From: Methylomagnum ishizawai
Lineage (GTDB): Bacteria > Pseudomonadota > Gammaproteobacteria > Methylococcales > Methylococcaceae
Assembly: GCF_019670005.1 (NCBI RefSeq)
Contig: NZ_AP019783.1
Coordinates: 1,942,501 to 2,006,500 of the forward strand
Length of the DNA: 64,000 nt
Reading direction: 5' to 3'
Shown here: positions 1 to 8,524 of the stretch, piece by piece
How positions within the stretch are numbered: the stretch's first letter is position 1
How the letters are laid out: every line of letters starts with the position of its first letter
The notes under the pieces: generated by a model
What the model was told of the DNA's origin: nothing
Databases searched by the model: none
The model's input: the letters and a program-made list of their open reading frames with translations, nothing else
Position numbers and translations under genes: made by a program

Positions 1-878
1 TTCTGCCATTGCCAGCCGCCGCCCTTGATTTTCTTGAAGCTTTGCTCGATCCAACCGCGCAATCCGTACCAGCAGGCGTTGGCGGCTTCCGGCGGCAGGT
101 CCGTCAGGACGAGCCAGGGGTCCTTGTGGCCTTCCCCCCAATAGGCCAACAGGGTGCAGTCCAGGCGGGTCCGCTTGCCGCCGAACGCCGTCCCCCGGCC
201 TTGCCAGCGGTCGCCCACCTTCGGCACCAGGCGGGTGAACGGCCGCCAGTGCCGCCATCCCCGGGGGCGGAAGGTGCCGCCCGAGTTCACCCGCAGCATC
301 GGGTGCCAGCCCAGCGCTTGGATCCCCTCGAACAGCCACTTGGCGTACAGCCCCCGGTCCGCCAGCACCAGGACGGTCCACGACGCGGGCGCGACGTCCT
401 TAAAATGCCTCAGCAAGGCCAGCCATTCGGGCTTCCACGGATGCTTCCGTTCCGCCCTCAGCACCTTCCAGGCCACCGGCACCGCGCAGCCCCGGTAAAG
501 TACGCTGACCGCCAGGACCACGAACCGCTGCCCCAGGCTCGTCGCGTCCAAGGCGACCGCCAACTGGTTTCCATCCCAGCCCTCCAAAACCCAGCCCAGC
601 CAGGGGGCCCGGCACGCCTCCACGTCGAGTTCGCGGCGCTCCTTCCCGGCCTTGGCCTCCTTCCCACGGTAGACGTCGCGCAGGCGCTCCCGCACCGCGT
701 CGCCCTTCTGCCCCAGCCGACACGACCACCAGTCGGTCAGCGCCGAAAGGCTGCAAGCGCCGACCACGACCATGCCCAGGCTCCACAGGGCCAAGCCCAT
801 CACCATCGGCTTCGAAAGGCCGGGAAAGTGGATGGCGATCTCCCGGTTCCATTGGTACAGTTCTGAAGGGCGAGGCAT
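1..878 (-). mobile_element. IS4-family transposase, 3' end cut by window edge
   Basis: This is a DDE transposase that moves an insertion sequence. The reading frame begins at the ATG whose complement lies at 876-878 and stays open to base 1, giving 292 codons without a stop, so the C-terminus lies outside the window. The protein starts MPRPSELYQWNREIAIHF. An aspartate in VALDATSLGQRF and another in VLVLADRGLY fit the first two catalytic acids. Near the window edge the motif Y-x2-R-x3-E-x6-K is perfect (YGLRGWIEQSFKKIK), with the catalytic Glu codon at 47-45; this signature is typical of the IS4 family. The opposite strand shows a long open frame that is only a GC-driven shadow. Terminal inverted repeats could not be identified from one end alone. 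Subgroup within IS4 is not determined. Confidence 0.85.
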
Positions 879-978
879 GGCGGTTCCTCCGGTACAGGGT
901 GTTTGTCGTTACTCACCAATGTACCTTAACCCTTTGTCTCGCCTCCGGTTTTTTCAAAAACCTACACTTGTAAGGAAT

Positions 979-1003
979 CCCGGCCCCCTCCGGCGGGGCC
1001 GGG
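979..1003. repeat. strong GC hairpin between the transposase and the nuclease gene
   Basis: A perfect 9-bp inverted repeat (CCCGGCCCC at 979-987, GGGGCCGGG at 995-1003) with a 7-base loop lies upstream of both divergently read genes. No U-tract follows on either strand, so it is not a standard terminator. It could shield the downstream gene from transcription or mark an element boundary. Confidence 0.5.
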
Positions 1004-1056
1004 CTCCGCCATTTCCCCGATGCCGGTGCGGAATTTATCCGCTATCCTCAAACAGG

Positions 1057-1896
1057 ATGGACCACACGACCTTTCCCATGGGCGACAAAGACATCCTTTC
1101 CAAATCGATCTTCAAGGCGCTGGTGCGCGACTTCGCGACCTATTTGTTCCATCTGCCGGTCGTCGAGGTCGAACTGTTGGAAACCGCGCAGCAGCGGGTC
1201 GAGGAACGCCGCGCCGACCTCGTCGCCAAGGTCGCCCTGGCCGATGGCCTGCCTTTCATACTGCACATCGAAATCCAGAACGATAATCTCGCCGTCATGC
1301 CGGTGCGGATGCTGCGCTATCTGACCGACATCCTGTTGGAGAATCCGGGCCTGCCGGTGAGGCAATATCTGGTCTATATCGGCAAGAAACCGCTCGGCAT
1401 GGCCGATGGCTTGAACCTCCCCGGTTTGACCTACCACTACGAATTGATCGACATGTACCGGGTAGATGCGGAATCCTTATTGCGGCAAGACGCGCCGGAT
1501 GCCTGGGTGTTGGCGATACTTTGCGATTTCCGGGGCCGGACGCCGCGTGAATTGGTGCATGGGATTCTCGAGCGCTTGGTCAGGGAATTCTGGGGCCAGC
1601 CGGGCAAATTGCGCGAATATGTGCGGATGCTGGAAATCTTGGGCAGCAACCGTGATTTCGAGGTCGATATCGAGGAGGAACTGGAAATGTTGAAGATCGA
1701 ATATGAGAAGTTGCCGACTTATCGGATGGGGCTGAAGAAGGGCGAATTGATAGGCGTGGAGAAAGGCGTAGCGCAAGAGAAGATCGCGGTTGCTAAAAAT
1801 CTATTGGCAATGGGGCTAGATGATTTGCAAATAGCCTCGGCCACCGAGCTACAGGTTGCGGATATCGCTCGGCTCCGGGAAAACAGGCTGGAGTAA
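1057..1896 (+). CDS. Rpn-family (PD-(D/E)XK) nuclease / transposase-like protein
   Basis: A 279-residue protein resembling the Rpn (recombination-promoting nuclease, transposase_31-like) group of PD-(D/E)XK nucleases. The N-terminal half carries the typical pattern: SKSIFKALVRDF, then RADLVAKV with the Asp, and HIEIQND containing the ExQ active-site motif at roughly residues 49-71. The C-terminal part is helical and charged, with MGLKKGELIGVEKGVAQEK and a short three-helix tail (MGLDDLQIASATELQV) often seen at the end of this family. The start at 1057 was chosen because the frame upstream runs into the transposase region; the ATG at 1078 (MGDKDILSKS) is an equally possible start. Members cut DNA and promote RecA-independent recombination in E. 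coli; the role here is unknown. It lies 178 bp from an IS end, fitting a mobile strip. Confidence 0.75.
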   Translation: MDHTTFPMGDKDILSKSIFKALVRDFATYLFHLPVVEVELLETAQQRVEERRADLVAKVALADGLPFILHIEIQNDNLAVMPVRMLRYLTDILLENPGLPVRQYLVYIGKKPLGMADGLNLPGLTYHYELIDMYRVDAESLLRQDAPDAWVLAILCDFRGRTPRELVHGILERLVREFWGQPGKLREYVRMLEILGSNRDFEVDIEEELEMLKIEYEKLPTYRMGLKKGELIGVEKGVAQEKIAVAKNLLAMGLDDLQIASATELQVADIARLRENRLE

Positions 1897-1905
1897 ATCT
1901 GCAAT

Positions 1906-2322
1906 ATGAATAAAGCAGACCTCGAAAATCTGGCGGAAATCAGATTGCAAGAAGCCAAGGTTCTGCTGTCGGCGGAATGTTATCCGGGTGCTTATTATTT
2001 GGCGGGCTACGCCTTGGAATGTGTTTTGAAGGCGTGCATCGCCAAGCAGGTCAAGGCGTTCGATTTTCCCGATAAGCAGCTTGCTTACGATTGCTATACC
2101 CATAACCTCGCTAAGCTGCTCTCAACCGCGAATCTAAGGGACGCGCTTAATCAGCAGGAAAAGCTGGATAACAACTTTAGGCTGAACTGGATAATCACTA
2201 ATGCTTGGTCAGAGGAGACTCGTTATCGAACCGATATTAGCAAGCAAGAGGCCATTGATTTGTTCAATGCGATCACCAACGACCAGACAGGAATATTGCC
2301 ATGGCTCAGGAAATATATATAG
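1906..2322 (+). CDS. HEPN-domain protein
   Basis: A 138-residue all-helical protein with the HEPN look: an N-terminal helix with LAEIRLQEAKVLLS, the hallmark AYYLAGYALECVLKACIAK helix at about residues 27-47, and a C-terminal WSEETRY segment. HEPN proteins are often RNases or partners of nucleotidyltransferases in toxin-antitoxin and defence systems. The RNase motif R-x4-6-H is not evident here, so a non-catalytic or antitoxin-like role is possible. It starts 9 bases after the nuclease gene and its end overlaps the next gene by 22 bases, so the two are almost certainly co-translated. No MNT-type nucleotidyltransferase is next to it. Confidence 0.7.
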   Translation: MNKADLENLAEIRLQEAKVLLSAECYPGAYYLAGYALECVLKACIAKQVKAFDFPDKQLAYDCYTHNLAKLLSTANLRDALNQQEKLDNNFRLNWIITNAWSEETRYRTDISKQEAIDLFNAITNDQTGILPWLRKYI

Positions 2323-2726
2323 ACCAGTGGTTTTCCCCGGAAATGCGTTCAGCAGGGGAACGGCTGGTTAAACGGCTACATGAAACCGGAGCCGAAGTCG
2401 CGTCGGCCTTTTGGCTGTTTGATGCCAATGAGAATTTTTGGGCGCTTTATATTATTTCGCCTTTGGTCGCGACGGAAGGCCCGAAAGCTTACTATAAAAG
2501 GATACAAGATATTATTAACCAAGCCGGGCCGGATGAGGGGATTTTATCATTGCATGATCTTCGGGTATGGAGTACCGGCCACCCCCTCGCCAAAGCCCTT
2601 GGTAAAAGCCAATTCAATCAAGCCACCCAAGGCAATACCCGGATAGGTAGGAGCTATATCGAGGGTGTTTATGTGGCGGATATGTATTTGTATTCCATGG
2701 ATCGGGATTTGTTGCGGGCGGCATGA
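2301..2726 (+). CDS. uncharacterised protein, translationally coupled to HEPN gene
   Basis: A 141-residue soluble protein of no family I can name. It has an N-terminal amphipathic helix (WFSPEMRSAGERLVKRLHETG), a beta-rich centre containing ASAFWLFDANENFWALYIISP, and a helical KAYYKRIQDIINQ stretch. No catalytic motif, signal peptide or membrane segment is visible. The ATG lies inside the end of the HEPN gene (22-base overlap, different frame), which argues for a functional pair. It could be the cognate partner in a two-gene toxin-antitoxin-like module; that is inference from arrangement only. Confidence 0.6.
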   Translation: MAQEIYIDQWFSPEMRSAGERLVKRLHETGAEVASAFWLFDANENFWALYIISPLVATEGPKAYYKRIQDIINQAGPDEGILSLHDLRVWSTGHPLAKALGKSQFNQATQGNTRIGRSYIEGVYVADMYLYSMDRDLLRAA

Positions 2727-2805
2727 AAAAGATTAAATCGCTCAATATATGGAGTGATTTATATGCGAACGAATGTTAATTTTTATTTAAATGAGGTGCG
2801 ATGTT

Positions 2806-3180
2806 ATGAACCAAATTTTTTTAACTCCAGAGGAAGTGGCCGAGTTGCTTCGCGTTTCCACGAATGATGTTGTTGAACTTATAGAAGATGGTTCTTTATC
2901 TGCTTTACAGATAGGAGAAAACTGGCGTATTACTCAGGAAAGCCTGACGGGGTTTTTGTCTGAGGGGTTGAGGATGCAAAATTTGAAGGCTATAAATCTG
3001 GCGATGCAAGACCCAAACGCTTGGGCGAATATACTCCGTGAGTCTCCCGATGTGGTGAGCAATATAACCGCTGGTAATTTCGAAGATGGAACCTTTGGGG
3101 ATTTCTTGCAAAAAGTGCTTGCTACATCTGATGGTGTATTATCAGGGACAGTCGCTACGCTTCGTCCACGTAAATCATAA
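2806..3180 (+). CDS. excisionase/MerR-like helix-turn-helix protein
   Basis: A 124-residue protein with an N-terminal DNA-binding domain of the excisionase (HTH_17) type: FLTPEEVAELLRVSTNDV, then VELIEDGSLSALQIGENWRI and a closing helix, residues about 4-50. The rest (MQDPNAWANILRESPDVV and following) is not recognised. The ATG at 2806 was chosen over the one at 2791 because GAGGTG at 2793-2798 sits 7 bases before it. The gene is clearly more AT-rich than the surrounding chromosome, suggesting transfer. It is 14 bases upstream of another small gene with a strong ribosome-binding site, so the two are likely one transcript. Confidence 0.65.
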   Translation: MNQIFLTPEEVAELLRVSTNDVVELIEDGSLSALQIGENWRITQESLTGFLSEGLRMQNLKAINLAMQDPNAWANILRESPDVVSNITAGNFEDGTFGDFLQKVLATSDGVLSGTVATLRPRKS

Positions 3181-3194
3181 AATTGGAGGTGTTC

Positions 3195-3446
3195 ATGGCC
3201 GCAGAGCTTTTTATTAATAATTCTTGGGTTCAGGTTGTTGTGTACCGAAAGCAGCGCCCGCCGATTCAAACATATTTGCCTATGGGTATTAAGATTGCTC
3301 ACCCTAACAAGGTAGACGTGGAAATACACGTTCCTGAAAATGTGAAAGTTATTTCGGGATTATATGAGCTTCGTGAAGATGGTTTAACCTCTAAGTGTGA
3401 GATTACAGTGCAAAGTGAAAATATTTTATATGGAGTTATTGTTTAG
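3195..3446 (+). CDS. small uncharacterised beta-rich protein
   Basis: An 83-residue protein of unknown function. The start at 3195 is supported by GGAGGT at 3185-3190, four bases upstream; an ATG at 3183 precedes that site and is unlikely. The sequence alternates hydrophobic and polar residues (SWVQVVVYRKQ, VDVEIHVPENVKVISGLYEL), predicting a small beta-sandwich, with no signal peptide. It follows the HTH gene closely in the same AT-rich patch. A role with that regulator (partner, anti-regulator or effector) is possible but not shown. Confidence 0.5.
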   Translation: MAAELFINNSWVQVVVYRKQRPPIQTYLPMGIKIAHPNKVDVEIHVPENVKVISGLYELREDGLTSKCEITVQSENILYGVIV

Positions 3447-3556
3447 ATAGGGGCTAGGGTGGGTTTGAGAAGCTTAATTTTTCGGTTTCCCAGCCGGAAA
3501 ACATGCGGGTTGTTTTCGATATGGCCGGGCAATCCCTAGCATAAATCTGTGAGTTT

Positions 3557-3793
3557 ATGAATCAGACAATCGAGCTGAATGAATATAACGACCTCCCGGC
3601 TGAAATAGATTTCAGCAAAGGGACTCGGGGCAAGTTTTATCATCCCGACACCAAGCTCAATCTGCCAATTTATTTGGATGAGGACGTACAGCGTTATCTC
3701 GCGGCCATCGCGTCGCGCAAGGGAATCCCTATTTCCGATGTCGCCAATGATTTGCTCAAGAAAGATATCGCCATGATCGAAGCCGTGCGTTGA
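3557..3793 (+). CDS. ribbon-helix-helix antitoxin-like protein (orphan)
   Basis: A 78-residue protein whose C-terminal half reads as a CopG/ribbon-helix-helix fold: a short strand (LNLPIYL), helix A (DEDVQRYLAAIASRKG) and helix B (PISDVANDLLKKDIAMIE). The N-terminal part contains PAEIDFSKGTRGKFYHPD, an arrangement I associate with antitoxin-like proteins. No toxin gene lies on either side: the next gene is pyruvate:ferredoxin oxidoreductase, 62 bases downstream. It may be a decayed or stand-alone antitoxin, or a local regulator. Confidence 0.6.
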   Translation: MNQTIELNEYNDLPAEIDFSKGTRGKFYHPDTKLNLPIYLDEDVQRYLAAIASRKGIPISDVANDLLKKDIAMIEAVR

Positions 3794-3855
3794 GGCGGAA
3801 ATTAGAATGATCCGTCCACGCATCCCAGTATTTAGAACCACCAAGGGGTAATCCG

Positions 3856-6800
3856 ATGACAAAATCCCAAGTCATCACCCTGGAAGGCAACGAAGCCGTC
3901 GCTTACGTCGCCTACCGAGTCAACGAAGTCTGCGCGATCTACCCGATCACGCCCTCCTCCACCATGGCCGAACTGGCCGACCAATGGTCCGCCGAAGGCA
4001 AGAAGAATATCTGGGGCGAAATCCCCCTGGTCGTCGAGATGCAGAGCGAAGGCGGGGCCGCCGGCGCGGTCCACGGCGCGTTGCAGACCGGGGCGCTCAC
4101 CACCACCTTCACGGCCTCGCAAGGGCTGCTGTTGATGATCCCCAACATGTACAAGATCGCCGGGGAACTCACCCCGACGGTGTTCCACGTCGCGGCGCGG
4201 GCGCTGGCGGCGCAGGGCTTGTCGATCTTCGGCGACCATTCCGACGTGGCGGCGGTGCGGCATACCGGCTTCGCCCAACTCGGTTCGGCCTCGGTGCAGG
4301 AAGCCCACGATATGGCCCTTATCGCCCAGGCCGCAACCCTGGCGACACGGGTGCCGTTCGTGCATTTCTTCGATGGTTTCCGCACTTCCCATGAAGTCAG
4401 CAAGTTGCATCTCATCCCCGATGAACAGATGCGGGCCATGATCGACGAAAGCCTCGTCCGGGCGCACCGGGCGCGTGGCCTCAATCCCGACAATCCCTTC
4501 ATCCGCGGCACGGCGCAGAACCCGGACGTGTATTTCCAGGGCCGCGAGACGGTGAACCCGTTCTACGCCCAGTTGCCCGCCGCCGTGCAGCAGGTCATGG
4601 ACCGCTTCGGCGAACTCACGGGCCGCAAGTACCACCTGTTCGATTATTACGGCCATCCCGAGGCCGAGCGCGTCGCCGTCATCATGGGTTCCGGGGTCTA
4701 CACCTTGCGCGAAACCGTGCGTTATCTGGAGGCCCAGGGCGAAAAGGTCGGTGTGATCCATGTCAGGCTATGCCTGCCGTTCTCGGCGGAACATTTCCTG
4801 GCAGCGCTGCCCAAGACCTGCCGCGCCATCGCGGTGCTGGACCGCCTCAAAGCGCCCGGTTCTTCCGGTGAGCCGCTTTATGGCGATGTGGTGTCCACCC
4901 TGGCCGAAGCCTATCTCGGCGGCAAGTTGCCGAATCTGCCGCGCATCATCGGCGGGCGTTATGGCTTGTCGTCCAAGGAATTCAATCCCGGCATGGCGAA
5001 GGCGGTGCTGGACGAACTCGCCAAGGACGAACCCAAGAATCATTTCACGGTCGGCATCCACGACGATGTGTCGTTCACCAGCCTGGAGTACGACGCCGGT
5101 TTCGATATCGAGCCGGATAATGTGGTCCGCGCCTTGTTCTTCGGCCTGGGCGCGGATGGCACCGTCGGCGCGAACAAGAACAGCATCAAGATCATCGGCG
5201 AATCCACCGACCTTTATGCCCAGGGCTATTTTGTCTACGACTCCAAGAAATCCGGCTCCCGCACGGTGTCGCATGTGCGCTTCGGGCCGGAACCCATCGA
5301 AGCGCCGTACTTGATCCAAAAGGCCAGCTTCATCGGCTGCCATCAATTCAACTTCGTGGAAAAGCTCGACGTGCTGGCCAACGCCAAGCCCGGCGCGACC
5401 TTGCTGCTCAGCAGTCCCTACGGTGCCGACGAAGTTTGGGACCGGCTGCCCCGCGAAATGCAGCAGCGCATCATCGACTTGCAGCTCAAGTTCTACGTGA
5501 TCGACGCCGCCAAGGTGGCGCGGGATACCGGCATGGCCGGGCGTACCAACACCATCATGCAGACCTGTTTCTTCGCGCTGTCCGGCGTGCTGCCGCGTGA
5601 AGCCGCCATCGCCAAGATCAAGGAGGCGATCAAGAAGACCTACGGCAAGAAGGGCGAGGACGTGGTGCGGAAGAACTTCGAGGCGGTGGACCAGACCTTG
5701 GCCCATCTCTACGAAGTGAGCGTGCCCGCCGAGGCCAGCAGTCCCATCGAACTGCCGCCGGTGGTGTCGCCCGATGCGCCCGAGTTCGTGCGGAAGGTGA
5801 CGGCCATGATGATGGCCGGGCGCGGTGACGAATTGCCGGTCAGCCAGGTGCCGTTGGACGGCACCTATCCCTCCGGCACCACCCAGTGGGAAAAGCGCAA
5901 CATCGCCCAGTCCGTGCCGATGTGGGAGCCGGATATTTGCATCCAATGCGGCAATTGCAGCTTCGTTTGCCCGCATAGCGTGATCCGCGCCAAGTTCTAC
6001 CACCAGGACCAACTCGCCGGTGCGCCGGAAAGCTTCCAGTCCACGCCCATCAGCGCCCGCGGCTTCCCGGAAACCCGCTACACCTTGCAGGTGTACACCG
6101 AAGACTGCACCGGCTGTGGCCTGTGCGTCGAGGTCTGCCCGGCCAAGAGCCTCAAGGAAAGCGGCGTGAAAGCCATCAATATGAAACCGAAAGACCCGGT
6201 GCCGACGAAGGACCGCGAAAACATCGGTTTCTTCGAGACGCTGCCGGTCAACAACCGCGCCCGCGTGGATTTCTCGTCGGTGCGCGGGGCGCAGTTCCTG
6301 CAACCCTTGTTCGAGTTCAGCGGGGCGTGCGCGGGCTGCGGCGAAACGCCTTATGTGCGCTTGCTCTCGCAGTTGTTCGGCGACCGGCTCATCGTCGCCA
6401 ATGCCACCGGCTGTTCTTCGATCTATGGCGGCAACCTGCCGACCACGCCGTGGACCACCGATGGCGAGGGCAGGGGGCCGGCGTGGTCGAATTCGCTGTT
6501 CGAGGACAACGCCGAATTCGGCCTGGGTTTCCGGCTGACGGCGGACCAGCATTTGAGCTTGGCCCAACGCTTGGCGACCGGACTCAAGGACACGCTGGAA
6601 CGGCCCGCCCTGGTCGATGAAATCCTCGCCGCGCCGCAACTCACCGAATCCCAAATCCGCGCCCAACGCGAACGGGTGGCGAAGTTGAAAGCCGCCTTGA
6701 TGCTACGCGACGACGAAGCCGCCAAGGATTTGCTGTCGGTGGTCGATCAGCTGGTGCGGCGCAGCATCTGGATCGTCGGCGGCGATGGCTGGGCCTACGA

Positions 6801-7443
6801 CATCGGCTCGGGCGGGTTGGACCATGTGTTGGCGTCGGGGCGCAATGTGAATGTGCTGGTGCTGGATACCGAGGTGTATTCCAATACCGGCGGGCAATCG
6901 TCCAAGGCCACGCCGCTCGGGGCCGTCGCCAAATTCGCCGCCGCCGGTAAAACGGTGGCGAAAAAGGATTTGGCCTTGCAGGCCATGGCCTACGGCAATG
7001 TCTACGTCGCCCGCATCGCCATGGGGGCCAATCCGCAACAGACGCTCCTGGCCTTCCGCGAGGCCGAGGCCTATCCGGGGCCGTCGATCATCCTGGCCTA
7101 TAGCCATTGCATCGCCCACGGCATCGACATGCGCCAAGGCTTGCAGCAGCAGGATAGGGCGGTGGCTTCGGGCTATTGGCCCTTGCTGCGCTATAACCCG
7201 GCCCTGCGCGAAACCGATAGGAATCCCTTCGTATTGGATTCGCCCCGTCCCCGGATCAAGTTCAAGGACTACGCCCAGAACGAACTGCGCTACAAGATGC
7301 TGAGCCGCACCCATCCCGAGGAATACGAGAAGCTGATGGGCATGGCCCAGCAGGTGCTGCGGCAGAAATGGCAGGTGTACGAGGAAATGGCGACGCGGGG
7401 CGGTGGGCAGTTCCACCCGGATGCCAGCGTGAAGCTGAAATAG
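3856..7443 (+). CDS. nifJ: pyruvate:ferredoxin (flavodoxin) oxidoreductase
   Basis: A single-chain cytoplasmic enzyme of 1195 residues that converts pyruvate and CoA to acetyl-CoA and CO2, passing electrons to ferredoxin or flavodoxin; the length matches the homodimeric family. The N-terminus (GNEAVAYVAYRVNEVCAIYPITPSS) is the pyrimidine-binding domain. Two 4Fe-4S motifs lie near residue 695 (CIQCGNCSFVCP) and residue 751 (CTGCGLCVEVCP). The proximal-cluster cysteines CAGCGE and NATGCSS lie near residues 825-855, and the thiamine diphosphate site GDGWAYDIGSGG near 976 with NTGGQSS after it. AAGGGG precedes the ATG by six bases. The next gene encodes the dihydroorotate-dehydrogenase-like protein often found beside this enzyme. 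No nif genes are present, so the symbol does not imply nitrogen fixation. Confidence 0.95.
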   Translation: MTKSQVITLEGNEAVAYVAYRVNEVCAIYPITPSSTMAELADQWSAEGKKNIWGEIPLVVEMQSEGGAAGAVHGALQTGALTTTFTASQGLLLMIPNMYKIAGELTPTVFHVAARALAAQGLSIFGDHSDVAAVRHTGFAQLGSASVQEAHDMALIAQAATLATRVPFVHFFDGFRTSHEVSKLHLIPDEQMRAMIDESLVRAHRARGLNPDNPFIRGTAQNPDVYFQGRETVNPFYAQLPAAVQQVMDRFGELTGRKYHLFDYYGHPEAERVAVIMGSGVYTLRETVRYLEAQGEKVGVIHVRLCLPFSAEHFLAALPKTCRAIAVLDRLKAPGSSGEPLYGDVVSTLAEAYLGGKLPNLPRIIGGRYGLSSKEFNPGMAKAVLDELAKDEPKNHFTVGIHDDVSFTSLEYDAGFDIEPDNVVRALFFGLGADGTVGANKNSIKIIGESTDLYAQGYFVYDSKKSGSRTVSHVRFGPEPIEAPYLIQKASFIGCHQFNFVEKLDVLANAKPGATLLLSSPYGADEVWDRLPREMQQRIIDLQLKFYVIDAAKVARDTGMAGRTNTIMQTCFFALSGVLPREAAIAKIKEAIKKTYGKKGEDVVRKNFEAVDQTLAHLYEVSVPAEASSPIELPPVVSPDAPEFVRKVTAMMMAGRGDELPVSQVPLDGTYPSGTTQWEKRNIAQSVPMWEPDICIQCGNCSFVCPHSVIRAKFYHQDQLAGAPESFQSTPISARGFPETRYTLQVYTEDCTGCGLCVEVCPAKSLKESGVKAINMKPKDPVPTKDRENIGFFETLPVNNRARVDFSSVRGAQFLQPLFEFSGACAGCGETPYVRLLSQLFGDRLIVANATGCSSIYGGNLPTTPWTTDGEGRGPAWSNSLFEDNAEFGLGFRLTADQHLSLAQRLATGLKDTLERPALVDEILAAPQLTESQIRAQRERVAKLKAALMLRDDEAAKDLLSVVDQLVRRSIWIVGGDGWAYDIGSGGLDHVLASGRNVNVLVLDTEVYSNTGGQSSKATPLGAVAKFAAAGKTVAKKDLALQAMAYGNVYVARIAMGANPQQTLLAFREAEAYPGPSIILAYSHCIAHGIDMRQGLQQQDRAVASGYWPLLRYNPALRETDRNPFVLDSPRPRIKFKDYAQNELRYKMLSRTHPEEYEKLMGMAQQVLRQKWQVYEEMATRGGGQFHPDASVKLK

Positions 7444-7458
7444 CCGCCTATCCGGCAC

Positions 7459-7496
7459 GGCGCGGATTTCCAGGCCTGGGCTTGGTAATCCGCGCC
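7459..7496 (+). repeat. stable hairpin between nifJ and the downstream flavoprotein gene
   Basis: A perfect 10-bp stem (GGCGCGGATT at 7459-7468, AATCCGCGCC at 7487-7496) encloses a smaller palindrome, CCAGGCCTGG. There is no U-tract. It may attenuate read-through or protect the 3' end of the long nifJ message within a two-gene transcript. Confidence 0.5.
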
Positions 7497-7531
7497 CGGC
7501 GATACAACAACGTTTTAAAGGGGTATTCCGA

Positions 7532-8524
7532 ATGGACCTAAGCACCCAATACATGGGCCTGAAGCTGAAACATCCCATCATCGCCTCGGCCTCGCCGCTG
7601 TCGGAGAGCCTCGACGGCATCCGCCGCCTCGAAGACGGCGGCGCGGCGGCCATCGTGATGTTTTCCTTGTTCGAGGAGCAAATCCGCCGCGAGAACGCCG
7701 CCTTCGACCGGCTGCTCTCGCACGGGGCGCAGAGCTTCGCCGAATCCCTGAGTTATTTCCCGGAGGTCGGCGACGACTTCGCGGTCGGTCCCGACGCCTA
7801 TCTCGACCTGGTGCGCCGCGCCGCCGAGTCCACCCATATTCCCATCATCGCCAGCATCAACTGCGTCACCAGCGAGGGCTGGATCGAATACGCCCGCCAG
7901 TTGCAACAGGCGGGTGCCCACGGCCTGGAACTCAACCTCTACGCCATCGAGGCCAATCTGGATATCACGGGCCAGGAGGTCGAACAGCGCTATCTCGACA
8001 GCCTCAAGCTGGTCAAACAGGCCGTGTCCATCCCGGTGGCGATGAAGCTCAGCCCCTTCTTCAGCGCCTTCGGCCATATGGCGAAACAACTGGACGCGGC
8101 GGGGGCCGACGCCCTGGTGCTGTTCAACCGCTTCTACCAGCCCGATTTCGACATCGACACCCTGGAGGTCGCCCCGACGCTGAAACTCAGCCAAGCCGGA
8201 GAAATCCGCCTGCCCCTGCTGTGGATCGCCTTGCTGTACGGCAAGCTGAACGCTTCGCTGGGCGCGACCCGTGGCGTGGAGACTTCGCTGGAAGTGGTCA
8301 AGTACCTCTTGGCCGGGGCCGACGCCGTGATGACCACGGCGGCCCTGCTCCGCAACGGGCCCGGCTATATCGCCCAACTGTTGGCCGGGCTGGGCGCTTG
8401 GGTCGAAGAGCGCGGTTTCGATTCCGTGGCGTCCCTGCGCGGCGTCATGAGCCATGCCAAGGTCGCCGATCCCCTCGCGTTCGAACGGGCCAATTACATC
8501 AAGATTCTCGAAAGTTACCGTTGA
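7532..8524 (+). CDS. dihydroorotate dehydrogenase-like flavoprotein
   Basis: A 330-residue TIM-barrel protein of the dihydroorotate dehydrogenase superfamily, likely FMN-binding. It starts with MDLSTQYMGLKLKHPIIASASPL, the family opening; IASINCVTSEGW, ELNLYAIE and PVAMKLSPFF are barrel strands that hold flavin in relatives, and LLAGADAVMTTAALL is the phosphate-binding end. AAAGGGG precedes the ATG. True PyrD proteins have a catalytic Ser or Cys loop that I do not recognise here, and proteins of this kind are typically found next to pyruvate:ferredoxin oxidoreductase, as here. It probably serves as a redox partner or in a pyruvate-linked reaction rather than pyrimidine synthesis. Confidence 0.8.
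   Translation: MDLSTQYMGLKLKHPIIASASPLSESLDGIRRLEDGGAAAIVMFSLFEEQIRRENAAFDRLLSHGAQSFAESLSYFPEVGDDFAVGPDAYLDLVRRAAESTHIPIIASINCVTSEGWIEYARQLQQAGAHGLELNLYAIEANLDITGQEVEQRYLDSLKLVKQAVSIPVAMKLSPFFSAFGHMAKQLDAAGADALVLFNRFYQPDFDIDTLEVAPTLKLSQAGEIRLPLLWIALLYGKLNASLGATRGVETSLEVVKYLLAGADAVMTTAALLRNGPGYIAQLLAGLGAWVEERGFDSVASLRGVMSHAKVADPLAFERANYIKILESYR

Noticed and set aside
4768-6666. A 632-codon open frame antisense to nifJ
   Set aside because: Same GC-driven antisense effect; no domain, no ribosome-binding site, and the plus-strand enzyme is unmistakable.
3856-7443. Nitrogen fixation because of the name nifJ
   Set aside because: No other nif gene is in the window and this enzyme family has general roles in pyruvate oxidation.
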